Shown here piece after piece: positions 1-9,367 of a DNA stretch of 64,000 nt. The DNA is from Prado023 sp963736425 (GTDB lineage: Bacteria; Actinomycetota; Actinomycetes; S36-B12; CAIYMF01): positions 1-64,000 of the forward strand of contig CAVTOX010000016.1 in the NCBI GenBank assembly GCA_963736425.1, given 5' to 3'. The notes under the pieces were generated by a model that was not told the origin of the DNA, made no database searches, and was given only the letters and a program-made list of their open reading frames with translations. Within the stretch, counting starts at the first letter, position 1. Each line of letters begins with the position of its first letter. The position numbers were made by a program, and so were the translations under genes.

Positions 1-506
1 GACAGCAGCCGGTTGGGCGGAGGGCCACCGAAGCCGCGGACCCCGTGCTCGGGGTCATGGGCGATCACCAGCAGGTGCCCACCGGGGGCCACCAGTGCCG
101 GCAGGTGCGCGTAGGCGCTGTCCCGGTCCTCGGGTTCGGGATGGATGAACGCAAGCGTGATCAGGTCGAAGGTTCCCGTCGGGGAAAGGCTCTTGAGGAA
201 CGCCGGGTCGGTGGCGTCGCCCTGGACGAACGTGCCCTCCAGACCTGCCTCTTGGATCGCCGAGCGGGCCCGGTGGAGGGCCACATCGGACCAGTCCACG
301 CCCGTGACAGCCCATCCATGGCTCGCCAGCCAGCGCGCGTCGGCGCCCTCGCCGCATCCGATGTCCAGTGCCGTGTGAGCACCGTCGCCCGTCCGTCCCG
401 GGGCGGGCTCGACCAGACCCCTCACGGTGTCGACCAGTGCGGCGTTCGGCTCGCCCGACCACACGGTGCTCGCTGCGTAGCGCTCGTTCCATCCAGAGGC
501 ATCCAT
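1..506 (-). CDS. Class I SAM-dependent methyltransferase (3' end outside window)
   Basis: Reading from the ATG at 504-506 gives 168 codons without a stop before the window edge. The N-terminus (MDASGWNERYAAS) is typical of small SAM-dependent methyltransferases. Around residues 46-61 lies the glycine-rich SAM-binding motif I (ALDIGCGEGADARWLA), followed by motif II with an acidic residue (VTGVDWSD) and a VQGDATD stretch near residue 94. The methyl acceptor cannot be told from sequence. It lies 55 bases beyond the stop of the HET-C-like gene on the same strand, so it could be the last gene of the large operon or an independent neighbour. Confidence 0.85.
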   Translation of the reverse strand, partial: MDASGWNERYAASTVWSGEPNAALVDTVRGLVEPAPGRTGDGAHTALDIGCGEGADARWLASHGWAVTGVDWSDVALHRARSAIQEAGLEGTFVQGDATDPAFLKSLSPTGTFDLITLAFIHPEPEDRDSAYAHLPALVAPGGHLLVIAHDPEHGVRGFGGPPPNRLL

Positions 507-561
507 GTGCCCAGTGTCTCCGACGTCGGGTCCGCCGGGAAGCGAGGGGAGGCGGGTGGGG

Positions 562-3000
562 CTAGGAGACCCGAAGCGGGATGGCTGTCCGAGGGGGCTG
601 GGAGAAGGGGAATGCCCGCTCGGTTCCCGCGTCCAGCCACGCTCCGACCGTGGTTCGAGGCAGGACGATGCCGGCCTCGACGACTCCGTTGCGCCGGAAG
701 GCGAACACCTCGATGTCCCCGATGCGCCAGTCGGGGGCCTGGGCGGTCCCCAGGGCATCGAGGAACTCGCCGCGGGGCGCCGGGGTCCTCTCCGCGAACT
801 TCGTGGCGAAGGAGCTGAGCAGCGCACCGCGCTGGGCCGGGGTCTCGTCGTCGGACTCCATCACCTGGATGGCCACGATGAGGCCACTTCCCCGCCGCAC
901 GACAGCGAAGACGGGCGGCGCATCCGAGGTGGTGGCGAAGTCGCCCGTGTCGATGCCGGTGTAGGGCCCGAGCATGCGAGCTGTGCTCTGCCCCGTGCCA
1001 GGGGCGCTGACGAGCGCCAGCACGAAGGGTTCGTCCTCGGCGGTGAAGCGATCCCAGTCGGACTCCCGAAGACACGACAGGGTCCGGAACGTCACCTGGC
1101 AGAAAAGGTCGTCACCGCTCCTGGACACCCAGAGGTCGTACGAGAGCTGGTAGTGGCCCTCGGTCTCACCGTTGACATCGATGAGTCCCTGGCCGGGGAA
1201 GCCCTGTGCGGCGATCTGCATCAGCTGTGCCCAGGTCCACGGCTGCTGGCCGTTGCCGACGAGGTCCGCGTGCCCGCCGACGAGCGACAGCAGTACGTCG
1301 CCGATCGCCTCGATCACCCCGGAGAGAGCCTCGGTGAAGTCATTCCACGCCGCAGTCAGGATCGCCCCGGCACTGGCTGCGTGGTTCGCCAGGATGATCT
1401 GCGAGGGCAGCGCGGCGAACGGGCCGACTACGTAGGCTGCGCGACTGCCCGCCTCGAAGTCATCCCACTCGAGCAGTCGGTTCTCCGACCAGGACCCGGT
1501 GGGCGAGCGGAGCCGACCGTGGTCGAGCAGGAACTCCTGCCCCGAGCACTTCAGGACGATGTCGGCGTTGGTCCCGGACAGGGCCTGGGTGGAGGTACCG
1601 AGTGTGACGCGAAGCCACCAGCCGTCGCCGGTCTCGATTGGGTCGGGCGGGTACTGACCGGCGCTGATGATCGTGAATGGCTGCTGTGCAGGGTCCTCGT
1701 ACTGGCGGATGTCGCCAGGAGTTGGCGGATTGGGGGCCGCGGCGCTCGTCGCTCCGGGGGATTGGCGGCCCTGGTTCTTCACGCGGTCCCAGAACCCAAC
1801 GTTGATCAGTTCCAGGTGGGAGCGCCCAATCCGGTCGAGCTCCTCGAGCCACTGCGAGGTGGTGCGCGTCGCCAGGCCCCGGGCGATGGCGAACAGCTGC
1901 TCCCCGGTCAGCGTCGTGTCGTCCATGGAGCGGTTGGGCCGCGAGATCTCAGCCATCCACTTGTTGTCCAGGGCGATCCCGGTGGGCGCGAGCACCAGGA
2001 TCCCCGGCGGTGCCGGGACCCCGGCCAGGGCTGGGGGTGTGGCGGGCGCGGAGGCGTCCCCCGTGCACGCGCGCCAGCGGTGGGCGACGTCTTCCATGCC
2101 CACGAAGGACAGGACGGCGGTTGCCGCGTCCCGCAGCCCGATCGGCAGGGCGCGATAGAGGGTGCAGTCATAGGCGTACTTGCCGTGGGACTTGTAGCCG
2201 TGCTGTACGCCGACCTCGTACATCCCGGTGAACAGGTCCCAGCCCGGGCGCGGGTCCGCCCCGACGATGCTCAGGCGCCTCCCCAGGATCCCGGTCAGGC
2301 GGTCCCGCACGGCCGCCTCCCGGAGGGGCAACGGCTCGGCGAAGTCGTGCAGGGGCAGGGGGGACCCAAGGGGTCCTCGCGCTGGCCGCACCACGACCGG
2401 GGGCCGGCTCAGGACGGGCGTGCCCGCTTCGAACCAGGTCTTGTTGCGTCGCTCCGCGGAGTCCATCCAGGAGGAGTGGGAGTAGAAGTCCTGCATCGCA
2501 TGAAGGCTGGTGCCGATCGCGTTCCGGGCGGCGTCCACGTCGTTGTGCTCGGCCGCCCAGACCAGCGCGGCCACCGTCCCGCCAAGGTAGCGGCGCCACA
2601 TCGTACGGATCTGGCTGGTGCTGGTCAGGTCGTCGAAGTGCATCTTGGTCAGTTCGGGGCGGGCCATGAGCGCCACGCCCAGGCGACCCAGTCCCCCACC
2701 GTTGCCGAGGTTGAACCACCACAACGGGTTGTACAGGTAGGAGTCCAGGTAGTCGGCGTGCCAGGCGATCGAGTCGGCCGCTGTGCTTCCGGGGGCGATC
2801 CCCCGGGCGGGATCGGGTACCGCCCAGCGGGCAGTTGGGCCGGCAGCCGATGCCCCGTCGCGAGTGATCAGCTCGTGGTACCAGCCGCTGGTCGGGTCCC
2901 CCGCCACCCCGCCGTTGACGGGGTCCTCGCCGCCGAAGCGGTGCAGCACCCCGGGTACGGCGGCCAGCGCCAGCGGCACCTGGCTGCGCATGTCAGGCAC
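562..3000 (-). CDS. HET-C-like protein, last large gene of the giant operon
   Basis: About 812 residues. The first 180 residues look like the HET-C/phospholipase C-type zinc fold: YHELITRD near residue 41, AWHADYLDSYLY near 79, and HAMQDFYSHSSWMD at 167-180, which gives His167-x3-Asp171-x3-His175 followed by Ser. That H-x3-D-x3-HS pattern is the signature I associate with HET-C-related proteins and metal-dependent lipases. Residues about 310-400 (GILVLAPTGIALDNKWM and following) may be a linked helical region; the remaining half is rich in beta-type sequence and unassigned. The GTG at 3000 overlaps the stop of the preceding gene by 8 bases; an ATG at 2991 sits one base after that stop and is equally possible. 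Either way translation is probably coupled. I see no signal peptide. A membrane-lipid target is an inference only. Confidence 0.7.
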   Translation of the reverse strand: MPDMRSQVPLALAAVPGVLHRFGGEDPVNGGVAGDPTSGWYHELITRDGASAAGPTARWAVPDPARGIAPGSTAADSIAWHADYLDSYLYNPLWWFNLGNGGGLGRLGVALMARPELTKMHFDDLTSTSQIRTMWRRYLGGTVAALVWAAEHNDVDAARNAIGTSLHAMQDFYSHSSWMDSAERRNKTWFEAGTPVLSRPPVVVRPARGPLGSPLPLHDFAEPLPLREAAVRDRLTGILGRRLSIVGADPRPGWDLFTGMYEVGVQHGYKSHGKYAYDCTLYRALPIGLRDAATAVLSFVGMEDVAHRWRACTGDASAPATPPALAGVPAPPGILVLAPTGIALDNKWMAEISRPNRSMDDTTLTGEQLFAIARGLATRTTSQWLEELDRIGRSHLELINVGFWDRVKNQGRQSPGATSAAAPNPPTPGDIRQYEDPAQQPFTIISAGQYPPDPIETGDGWWLRVTLGTSTQALSGTNADIVLKCSGQEFLLDHGRLRSPTGSWSENRLLEWDDFEAGSRAAYVVGPFAALPSQIILANHAASAGAILTAAWNDFTEALSGVIEAIGDVLLSLVGGHADLVGNGQQPWTWAQLMQIAAQGFPGQGLIDVNGETEGHYQLSYDLWVSRSGDDLFCQVTFRTLSCLRESDWDRFTAEDEPFVLALVSAPGTGQSTARMLGPYTGIDTGDFATTSDAPPVFAVVRRGSGLIVAIQVMESDDETPAQRGALLSSFATKFAERTPAPRGEFLDALGTAQAPDWRIGDIEVFAFRRNGVVEAGIVLPRTTVGAWLDAGTERAFPFSQPPRTAIPLRVS

Positions 3001-4762
3001 CAGGCCCCCTGGCGGGCCGTGCGTTGTCCGAGCCGAACCCGCTGCTGCCCTCCCCCCGGCCAGTGCGGATGCGGTGGCCCGTCCAGCGCGCGTAGGACCC
3101 GTCGGGTCGTCGGGCCAAGGCCGGCACCGCGCGCACGGTGATCCCCTCCCGGGGGATCTCCTCCATCGGGAATGTCAACGGCGTGGGTTCCAGCAGGGCG
3201 CTGTTGGGCATCACGGGCTGGTCGTCGTCCAGCATCGCGCCCTTGCGCAGTCCGACCACCCCGGGCGCGGTCCGCACGGGGACCAGAGGGATCCAGTTGC
3301 GCGGAACGGGGGTCACCAGCTCGTAGAGCACGTCGTCGGGGTCGAGGTCGGCCGGGATCGCTGGGCGCGCCCGGCGGGGCTCGGCGGAGCGCTGACGCGG
3401 GTCCCCGCTGCGGCCCGGGACGACCCGCTCGACGGCCCATGCCATGTTGGCGGTCTCGTCGCGGATGAAGGCGACCTCCTCGATCGGGTCGCCCAGCAAG
3501 GGCGTGGCTGCGATCGGGGGGAGCACGACACCGTCGACTGAGTCGCCGTTGGCCGCGGTCACCTCGAACATCCGGAACCCCCGGGTGCGCCGGTCGCTGC
3601 TGGCCTCGGCGATGTCGAGCTCCTCGCCGAAGGTCGTGGTGACGCTGACCCGCACCACCTGGTTGACTGCCCCGCGCTGGCCGTCGACCGGGACGACCAG
3701 CCAGTCGTCGCCGCTGACCAGCGCGAACTCAGCCAGGCACAGCCGCGCGAGGTCGTGCGGCTGCGCCTCGATCGCCGAGACGTCCACGGATCCCTCCTCC
3801 AGCTGCCAGTAGCGGTTGGCGGGCATCCCGGGGTAGCGAAGGGGAGTGGCCAGCATGACGTCAGCGGCCGGCTCCGATGCAGGCAGGGCGGCATCGTCGG
3901 GCAGTTCGACGTGCGCGTCGGGCAGCCACTCGAGGTGGTGCCACCGCAGTGATCCTGAGCCGAATGCCGTGGCCCGCATCACGACCGCGTCGTCGCCGTG
4001 GCCGAATCGCAGGGCGAAGCGGTGCTCCAGCCGCTTCGTGGTCCAGGCGTCGCCGGCGCCCGGGGCGCCCCCGACCCATGTGTGCCATTCGCGGGCCAGG
4101 GCGAGCACACCTGCGGGATCGGCGGCATCGGTTGCCCATGACGGGTCGCCGGCGGCCAGCGCGTCGGCGGCGGCCCCTCCGTCAGGGACCTGCCCGACCA
4201 GGGCGACGTGCAGCAAGGATGCCCCGGGGTCGAGTCGGCCGTCAGGGTCGTTCGGATCCGTGGGCAGGGCCAGGGGATGTGCGGCCAGCAGCAACTCGAC
4301 CGCGTCGTCCTGACCGGCTTCGGCGAGCATCTCGGCCAGTTGCCCGCCCGTCTCGGCCCGCCACCGCAGGCCCTGCTGGGTGCCGGCCCGCGGGACGTGC
4401 TCGACCATCTCGTCGAGGAGGGCCCCGGTCGGCCAGGCCCGCCAGTCCGGATCGGTCGGGGCGTCCGTGCCGTCGATGCGTCCCATCGGCGCCCATGCTG
4501 TGATCGGCAGGGCGCGCCGCTCGACCCGCACCGACACCGGGCTGCCGACGTCCTCGCCGAGGAGCTCCCCGAGCTGCCACTGGCGGCCGATCATCCACAG
4601 CGCGTCGGCGACGGCGGCGTCCGCCCCGGGCGCCGGGTTACCGGAGACGGTCTGCGGCTCGAGGCGTGTCAGCGCCGGCGGGTTGATCGCGATGGCCGCC
4701 AGGATCGGGTTCAGCTCGGTGGCCAGGACCATGGACACAGGCCTCTGCAGCTGCTCGGGCAT
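2993..4762 (-). CDS. Conserved protein of unknown function, giant operon gene 4
   Basis: 589 residues, no transmembrane segment or signal peptide. The ATG overlaps the stop of the preceding gene in a TGATG arrangement, so translational coupling is likely; upstream in-frame starts would run into that gene and are rejected. Features that look like family signatures are DALWMIGRQWQLGE near residue 54, RYPGMPANRYWQLEEG near 300, DLARLCLAEFALVSGDDW near 330, and FIRDETANMAWAVERV near 425. I associate these patterns with an uncharacterised family of large bacterial proteins but cannot name a domain. The C-terminus is a short Arg/Gly/Pro-rich tail and may be disordered. No catalytic motif is recognisable. 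Confidence 0.75.
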   Translation of the reverse strand: MPEQLQRPVSMVLATELNPILAAIAINPPALTRLEPQTVSGNPAPGADAAVADALWMIGRQWQLGELLGEDVGSPVSVRVERRALPITAWAPMGRIDGTDAPTDPDWRAWPTGALLDEMVEHVPRAGTQQGLRWRAETGGQLAEMLAEAGQDDAVELLLAAHPLALPTDPNDPDGRLDPGASLLHVALVGQVPDGGAAADALAAGDPSWATDAADPAGVLALAREWHTWVGGAPGAGDAWTTKRLEHRFALRFGHGDDAVVMRATAFGSGSLRWHHLEWLPDAHVELPDDAALPASEPAADVMLATPLRYPGMPANRYWQLEEGSVDVSAIEAQPHDLARLCLAEFALVSGDDWLVVPVDGQRGAVNQVVRVSVTTTFGEELDIAEASSDRRTRGFRMFEVTAANGDSVDGVVLPPIAATPLLGDPIEEVAFIRDETANMAWAVERVVPGRSGDPRQRSAEPRRARPAIPADLDPDDVLYELVTPVPRNWIPLVPVRTAPGVVGLRKGAMLDDDQPVMPNSALLEPTPLTFPMEEIPREGITVRAVPALARRPDGSYARWTGHRIRTGRGEGSSGFGSDNARPARGPGA

Positions 4763-7700
4763 CAGGAGGTCTCCTTCACGAACGGCATGGCCAGGGAGAC
4801 CGCCGACAGCGTCGCGAGCTCCCGGAAGTCCAAGTACGGCTGGCCCTGCAGCGACGAGCTGCGGGTGTAGAGCGCGGGCAGCGTCAGGCCCTCCCCGGGG
4901 ATGGTGTGCAGGTGGAGCATCCGTACCTTGGCCAGGTCGAGGGTGCACTCGACGACCCGGCGCAGGGAGTCGGTGGTCCAGCGCCGGGCATCTGGTGACA
5001 CTGCCGACAGGATCGCCTGCGGGGGTCGCGCCGAGGAGGCGTTGGCCCGCACGGCCAGGCCCATTCTGACCCGCCCGGGACGAGGATCGTTGGGATCGGC
5101 CCTGGGTCCGACCTGAGCGGGGAGGTCCTCGACCCACGCGTCCAGGACCAGGCCGGCCAGCGGGTTGGCGGTGGTGACGTCGCCGACCCGGTCGAGCACA
5201 AGGTGGGTGACGGGCCGGGCCGGCCAGGGGCCCTCGGCAGGCAGGGGCCCAGCCAGCCAGCGGGTCGTTCCCGGGTCGGGACCGTTCACGTCGCCGTCCG
5301 AGAGCTGGACGACCTCGGGAACGCGGCGTGCTCCGATCGCCCCGGCCAGCAGCAGCACCTCGGAGGTTCGACGGACCTGCTCGCGCACGGTGCCCACGTC
5401 GCGGATGAACCTGCGCACGGCCGAGGTGGCCGGGGCGGGGAACGCGGGGGTCGTGACCGCCGCGACGAACGTGTCAGAGCCGGCGACCGGCTGGGCCAGC
5501 AGCGGGACCACCACGAAGGCGTCACCGAGGATGGTGCTCACCACGTCCTGCACGGCCTCCACGACCAACGCCGGAGGAGTGGTCCCCGGCAGGGCGGCGA
5601 TCCGGTCCAGGCCGGCCTGGGCCGCGATGTGGCGGGCCCGCGCAGCCTCCCAGGCGCCCCTGACCCAGGAGACGTCGAGCGGGAGATCGGCCCTGGGAGC
5701 CAGCGCGATGCCGAACGGCTCGAGGCCCTGTGCTGCCACTGCCAGTTCGTCGGCAGCGGACTGGTCGGCCACGATCCCCTCTTCGGGTATGGCGGCGATC
5801 GTCGGGGCCATGCCGACCACGGCCAGGCCGAGTGCGCCCGTCAGGTCCGAGGCGCGGCCGATGAGCTCGGACAGGCTGCCGTCCAGGTCACGCTCGGGGT
5901 GCACGCCGGAGGGGACCAGGGCATTGGGCATCAGCGGGTTCGCCCCGGCGATCACGGCGCGCAGGGCCCCGGCCAGCCGCACCACCTGCCCGAGGGCCCG
6001 CTGGGGGGTGTCCCAGCCCGCGTCACGGGTTACGGCCAAGGGGGCGTCGCCGAGATCGGGCAGGGCCATGCGCAGGGTTCGCTCGAGGGCGGCGAGGTCG
6101 GTGGCGTGCACGAGGTCCAGCGCGGACAGGCCCGCCTCGTCCAGGGTGATCCGCCGGCCCGCGTCAGCCACGACGATCGTGGCCGGGTCGCCGAGGTGCG
6201 CCCCGGCCCAGGCCTCGAGCCTGGGCTCGGCCTGCGCCCGCGGGCGAGCCGTGCTCCAGCCGGTGGCAGGCGCGCCGGTGCCGATGACGGCGAGCAGCCG
6301 GTGGGTCAGCCGCTCGCCGCTGTCCTGGGCCTCGAGCACGTCGAGGGTGTCGGCAGGGCTGGCACCCGAGGACATCGCGTCCATAGCGGCGGCGGCCCGC
6401 TGGGAGTTGCCGCCGGCAAACTGCATGACCGACTCGCTGAGAAGGATGTCAGCCACCGCGTCGAGGGTCTCGGCGGCTGCGGCCAGCACTGAGCGCACTG
6501 TGCCGAACTGCCCGTCGGTCAGGGGCTTCCAGTCGCCGGGCTCGAGGTAGGCGTTCGTCGGCACCGCATCCAGGGCGTCGCGCAGGGCCGTCATCGAGGT
6601 CGGGTCGTCGAGGTGGTGGCGCTGGAGCAGCAGGACCCCGTCGACCACGTTGGTTGCCGCCACAGCCTCCTGGGTGGACTGGTCGTCGAGGGCGTCGGCA
6701 TCGTTGAGGCGCCGGGCGACGAGGGGGGCGATGGCGCGCAGGCTCAGCTGCAGCCGCGCCAGGCCGGCCTCGGCCAGGTCGCGCTCGATCTGGTAGCCGA
6801 TGAGCGCACCCAGGTGCTGGCCGGCCCGGACGCCGTCCAGCACCCGGGTGGCAGCCTGGATGCGCATGCTGGACAGGTCGATCGCGAATGGCCCGCCGTC
6901 CCTGGCCGGCCCCGACGCCGGCAGGTGACTCAGGTGCGAGCTTCGCAGCATCCCCGCGGTGATCGCGTGGCGTGCGGAGGGTGCCAGGATCCAGCCATCA
7001 AGCCCGGTTCCGGTGGCGGGCGCAAGGTCCTCGACCACGCCGTAGGCCCCGATGGTCAGGCCCCGGGCCTCGCGCGAGCCCGGGGTGCCGCGGCGCGCGG
7101 ACTGCCGCGCCCGGCGCTGGGCCACGACGGCCGTGGCCCAGGCGTCGAGGCGGTGCGAGGAGCAGTCAAGAGCCTCGGCCACGGCGAGCCGACGGGCCTC
7201 CAGCTCGGTGCCGGCGAGGGCCTCGATTGCCTGGCGCACCTCGGCCCGGTAGCCCATCGCGGCGAACCAGCCAGCCAGTGCCGAAGCCGCCAGGGACTTG
7301 GCGCCGCTCGTCGCGGGGGCAGCCAGCGCCACCTCGGCCAGTGACGTGGTGATGTTCTCGACGGGCTGGAACTCGCGCAGCATCGACGGCCCGCCGACCG
7401 TCGTCCCTGCCGTGCGCATCTGGCCGACGAGGCCGTGCAGCTCGTCGGGGGTGGCCGAGTCGGCCCGGGCCAGCAGCCCGGTGGCGACCACCCTGATGGC
7501 GGGGTCGAGCTCGACGAACTCGACCAGGGTCGGCAGCACCGTGGCGGGGGCGGACTTGGCCACGTCGAGGTCTGCCGAGCGCCAGGCCAGCACGAGCAGG
7601 GCCTGCAGGACGCTGTCGACGGACAGCACCTTCTGCGGGGTTCCCAGCAGTGCCGCGATGAACTCGGGGTCGCGCGGGGAGGCCAGCGCAAGCGGCAGCG

Positions 7701-9348
7701 GGCGGGTCTCCTGGTGCAGCGAGCCGATGATCGCTCGCGTCGAGTCCTCCGCCAGCAGGGTGCTGAAGACGGCGGCCACCGAGTACTTCTCGGCCTCGTA
7801 CTCACGATGGTCCAGGCCCATGCTGTTCAGGACGGCCTCGGACACGTCGTCGCTGATCACCGGGCGCACACGAAGGCCCGCCATTACCGGGCTGTGGCCC
7901 AGGACCTCCAGCAGGGCGTGCTCGACGTCAGGCGCACCGGGACGGATGGTGGGGACCTTGCTGCCCACGACCGCGAGCCAGCGGTCGAGCAGCTTGCGCA
8001 CGACCACGGCGATCCCCGCTGTCGTCTCCCCGGCGGCGGGCACCCAGCGCCGGAGGTCCGAGACGGGAAGCACGCCGTAGGGCTGGGCGCCCACGTGGAT
8101 CGCCGGGGCCACACCGCGCCCGCGCACGTGCTCGCCGAACAGCCGGCGCGCCGACTCCCGCTGGGCGTCGACCACGCCGGGCACGCCCTGCTGGTCGAGG
8201 CGCCCCAGGTACTCCCCCCAGCCGGGGGCCCACAGTGCGGTGTTCACGGTCCTGGCGATCGCCTGCTCACCCACGCCGGGGCCGACGAGAGCGGTCAGCG
8301 TCCCGGCATCGACACCGAGGACCACGGCGGCTGCGACGCTGTCCGAGCCGGGCTGCACAGCCACCGTTTCCCGCGGCGGGGGGACCGGCGTCCGCCGGGA
8401 TCGCAGGGGGGAGCGCGCCGCATCGCTGTTGTTCGTGGGCGCCCCCTGGGCCAGCAGGCCCAGCCCCGAGCTGAACCTGTGGCCGACCAGCAGGTCCTCG
8501 AGCTCGTCGGCGGCGGCCACCGTGGTGAGGCTTGCCCGAGTGCCCAGGGCGAGCACGCGCTGGATGGGGGCCCTCCCTGCGGGCAGGCGGACGGTCACGG
8601 CCATGCCCACCTCGAGCGCCCTGCCGTAGTTGATGAGCCACTCCGAGCCCGGTGGCAGCGTGAGGGCCTCGGCTGCCCGGGTCGGGCTGTCCCCGTCCAG
8701 CGGGACAGGGGACAGGGCCAGGTCGCGCGGGATCGCCCGGCCGTTGGCGCTGGACACCTGACCACCCTGGAGCACGGTGACCACGAACCTGTCCGGCAGC
8801 GCCCGCGCGACGATGTTGCGCGGTCCCCGGGGCTGGACCGACGGGAAGCTCGGCGTCGGGGCCGATCCCCTGTTGGCCAGGTTGCTGGGGGTGCACACGT
8901 GCGCCACCCACTCCGCCCGGTCCGTCCCGACTGCCGCGACGAGCTCGACCCAGGCGGAGTCGGCCAGCGGGTCGGTCCATGCGGCCGTCCACCAGGCTCG
9001 TCCGGCACTGACCTCGTCGTCGGTGAGCCCCCGGACCAGGTCGTCGACGTGGATCTCGTCGGGGTAGATCCGCACGTGGAGCACGTCGGCGTTGCCCTCC
9101 CGGGCGTAGCGGGTCTCCAGGCGCACCGGCAGCAGCACCAGCGGATCGACCTCGCTGGCATCACACGGGTCCACGAGGTGGTCGACACCGTCGAGGATCC
9201 CCGCGATGGAGCCGTCGATCTCGCGCAGTCGGGCGTGGTCGACCGTGCCCAGTCGCGCCGCCTCGCGCAGTAACGCCGCACGCTCGGTCGACAGCCGTGC
9301 GACATCGCGACGTGCCGTGCGGACCTCGGGCGGGATCTGGTCGGGCAT
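4762..9348 (-). CDS. Very large protein of unknown function (1528 aa), giant operon gene 3
   Basis: Starts at the ATG at 9346-9348, 19 bases after the preceding stop, behind a GAGGAG ribosome site; the open frame extends further upstream but only into the previous gene. The N-terminus is a charged helical segment (residues 1-45). It is followed by LLPVRLETRYAREG and HVRIYPDEIHVDDLV, which look like the family signature, and by RAWWTAAW. The middle is long, Ala/Leu-rich and helical. The C-terminus has GLVLDAWVEDLPAQ, APQ-type ARPPQAILSAVSPD and ECTLDLAKVRML, patterns I link to the same uncharacterised family. No membrane segment, signal peptide or enzyme motif is visible. The whole length is open with coherent codon use. 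Confidence 0.75.
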   Translation of the reverse strand: MPDQIPPEVRTARRDVARLSTERAALLREAARLGTVDHARLREIDGSIAGILDGVDHLVDPCDASEVDPLVLLPVRLETRYAREGNADVLHVRIYPDEIHVDDLVRGLTDDEVSAGRAWWTAAWTDPLADSAWVELVAAVGTDRAEWVAHVCTPSNLANRGSAPTPSFPSVQPRGPRNIVARALPDRFVVTVLQGGQVSSANGRAIPRDLALSPVPLDGDSPTRAAEALTLPPGSEWLINYGRALEVGMAVTVRLPAGRAPIQRVLALGTRASLTTVAAADELEDLLVGHRFSSGLGLLAQGAPTNNSDAARSPLRSRRTPVPPPRETVAVQPGSDSVAAAVVLGVDAGTLTALVGPGVGEQAIARTVNTALWAPGWGEYLGRLDQQGVPGVVDAQRESARRLFGEHVRGRGVAPAIHVGAQPYGVLPVSDLRRWVPAAGETTAGIAVVVRKLLDRWLAVVGSKVPTIRPGAPDVEHALLEVLGHSPVMAGLRVRPVISDDVSEAVLNSMGLDHREYEAEKYSVAAVFSTLLAEDSTRAIIGSLHQETRPLPLALASPRDPEFIAALLGTPQKVLSVDSVLQALLVLAWRSADLDVAKSAPATVLPTLVEFVELDPAIRVVATGLLARADSATPDELHGLVGQMRTAGTTVGGPSMLREFQPVENITTSLAEVALAAPATSGAKSLAASALAGWFAAMGYRAEVRQAIEALAGTELEARRLAVAEALDCSSHRLDAWATAVVAQRRARQSARRGTPGSREARGLTIGAYGVVEDLAPATGTGLDGWILAPSARHAITAGMLRSSHLSHLPASGPARDGGPFAIDLSSMRIQAATRVLDGVRAGQHLGALIGYQIERDLAEAGLARLQLSLRAIAPLVARRLNDADALDDQSTQEAVAATNVVDGVLLLQRHHLDDPTSMTALRDALDAVPTNAYLEPGDWKPLTDGQFGTVRSVLAAAAETLDAVADILLSESVMQFAGGNSQRAAAAMDAMSSGASPADTLDVLEAQDSGERLTHRLLAVIGTGAPATGWSTARPRAQAEPRLEAWAGAHLGDPATIVVADAGRRITLDEAGLSALDLVHATDLAALERTLRMALPDLGDAPLAVTRDAGWDTPQRALGQVVRLAGALRAVIAGANPLMPNALVPSGVHPERDLDGSLSELIGRASDLTGALGLAVVGMAPTIAAIPEEGIVADQSAADELAVAAQGLEPFGIALAPRADLPLDVSWVRGAWEAARARHIAAQAGLDRIAALPGTTPPALVVEAVQDVVSTILGDAFVVVPLLAQPVAGSDTFVAAVTTPAFPAPATSAVRRFIRDVGTVREQVRRTSEVLLLAGAIGARRVPEVVQLSDGDVNGPDPGTTRWLAGPLPAEGPWPARPVTHLVLDRVGDVTTANPLAGLVLDAWVEDLPAQVGPRADPNDPRPGRVRMGLAVRANASSARPPQAILSAVSPDARRWTTDSLRRVVECTLDLAKVRMLHLHTIPGEGLTLPALYTRSSSLQGQPYLDFRELATLSAVSLAMPFVKETS

Positions 9349-9367
9349 GGGGCTCCTCGTGGGACGG

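Noticed and set aside
505..3141. Long open frame on the plus strand opposite the HET-C-like gene
   Set aside because: Composition shadow: no domain, odd residue content, and the minus-strand frame has coherent motifs and coupling to its neighbours.
7435..9273. 612-residue plus-strand frame opposite giant operon gene 3
   Set aside because: Same shadow effect; no start context and no recognisable domain.
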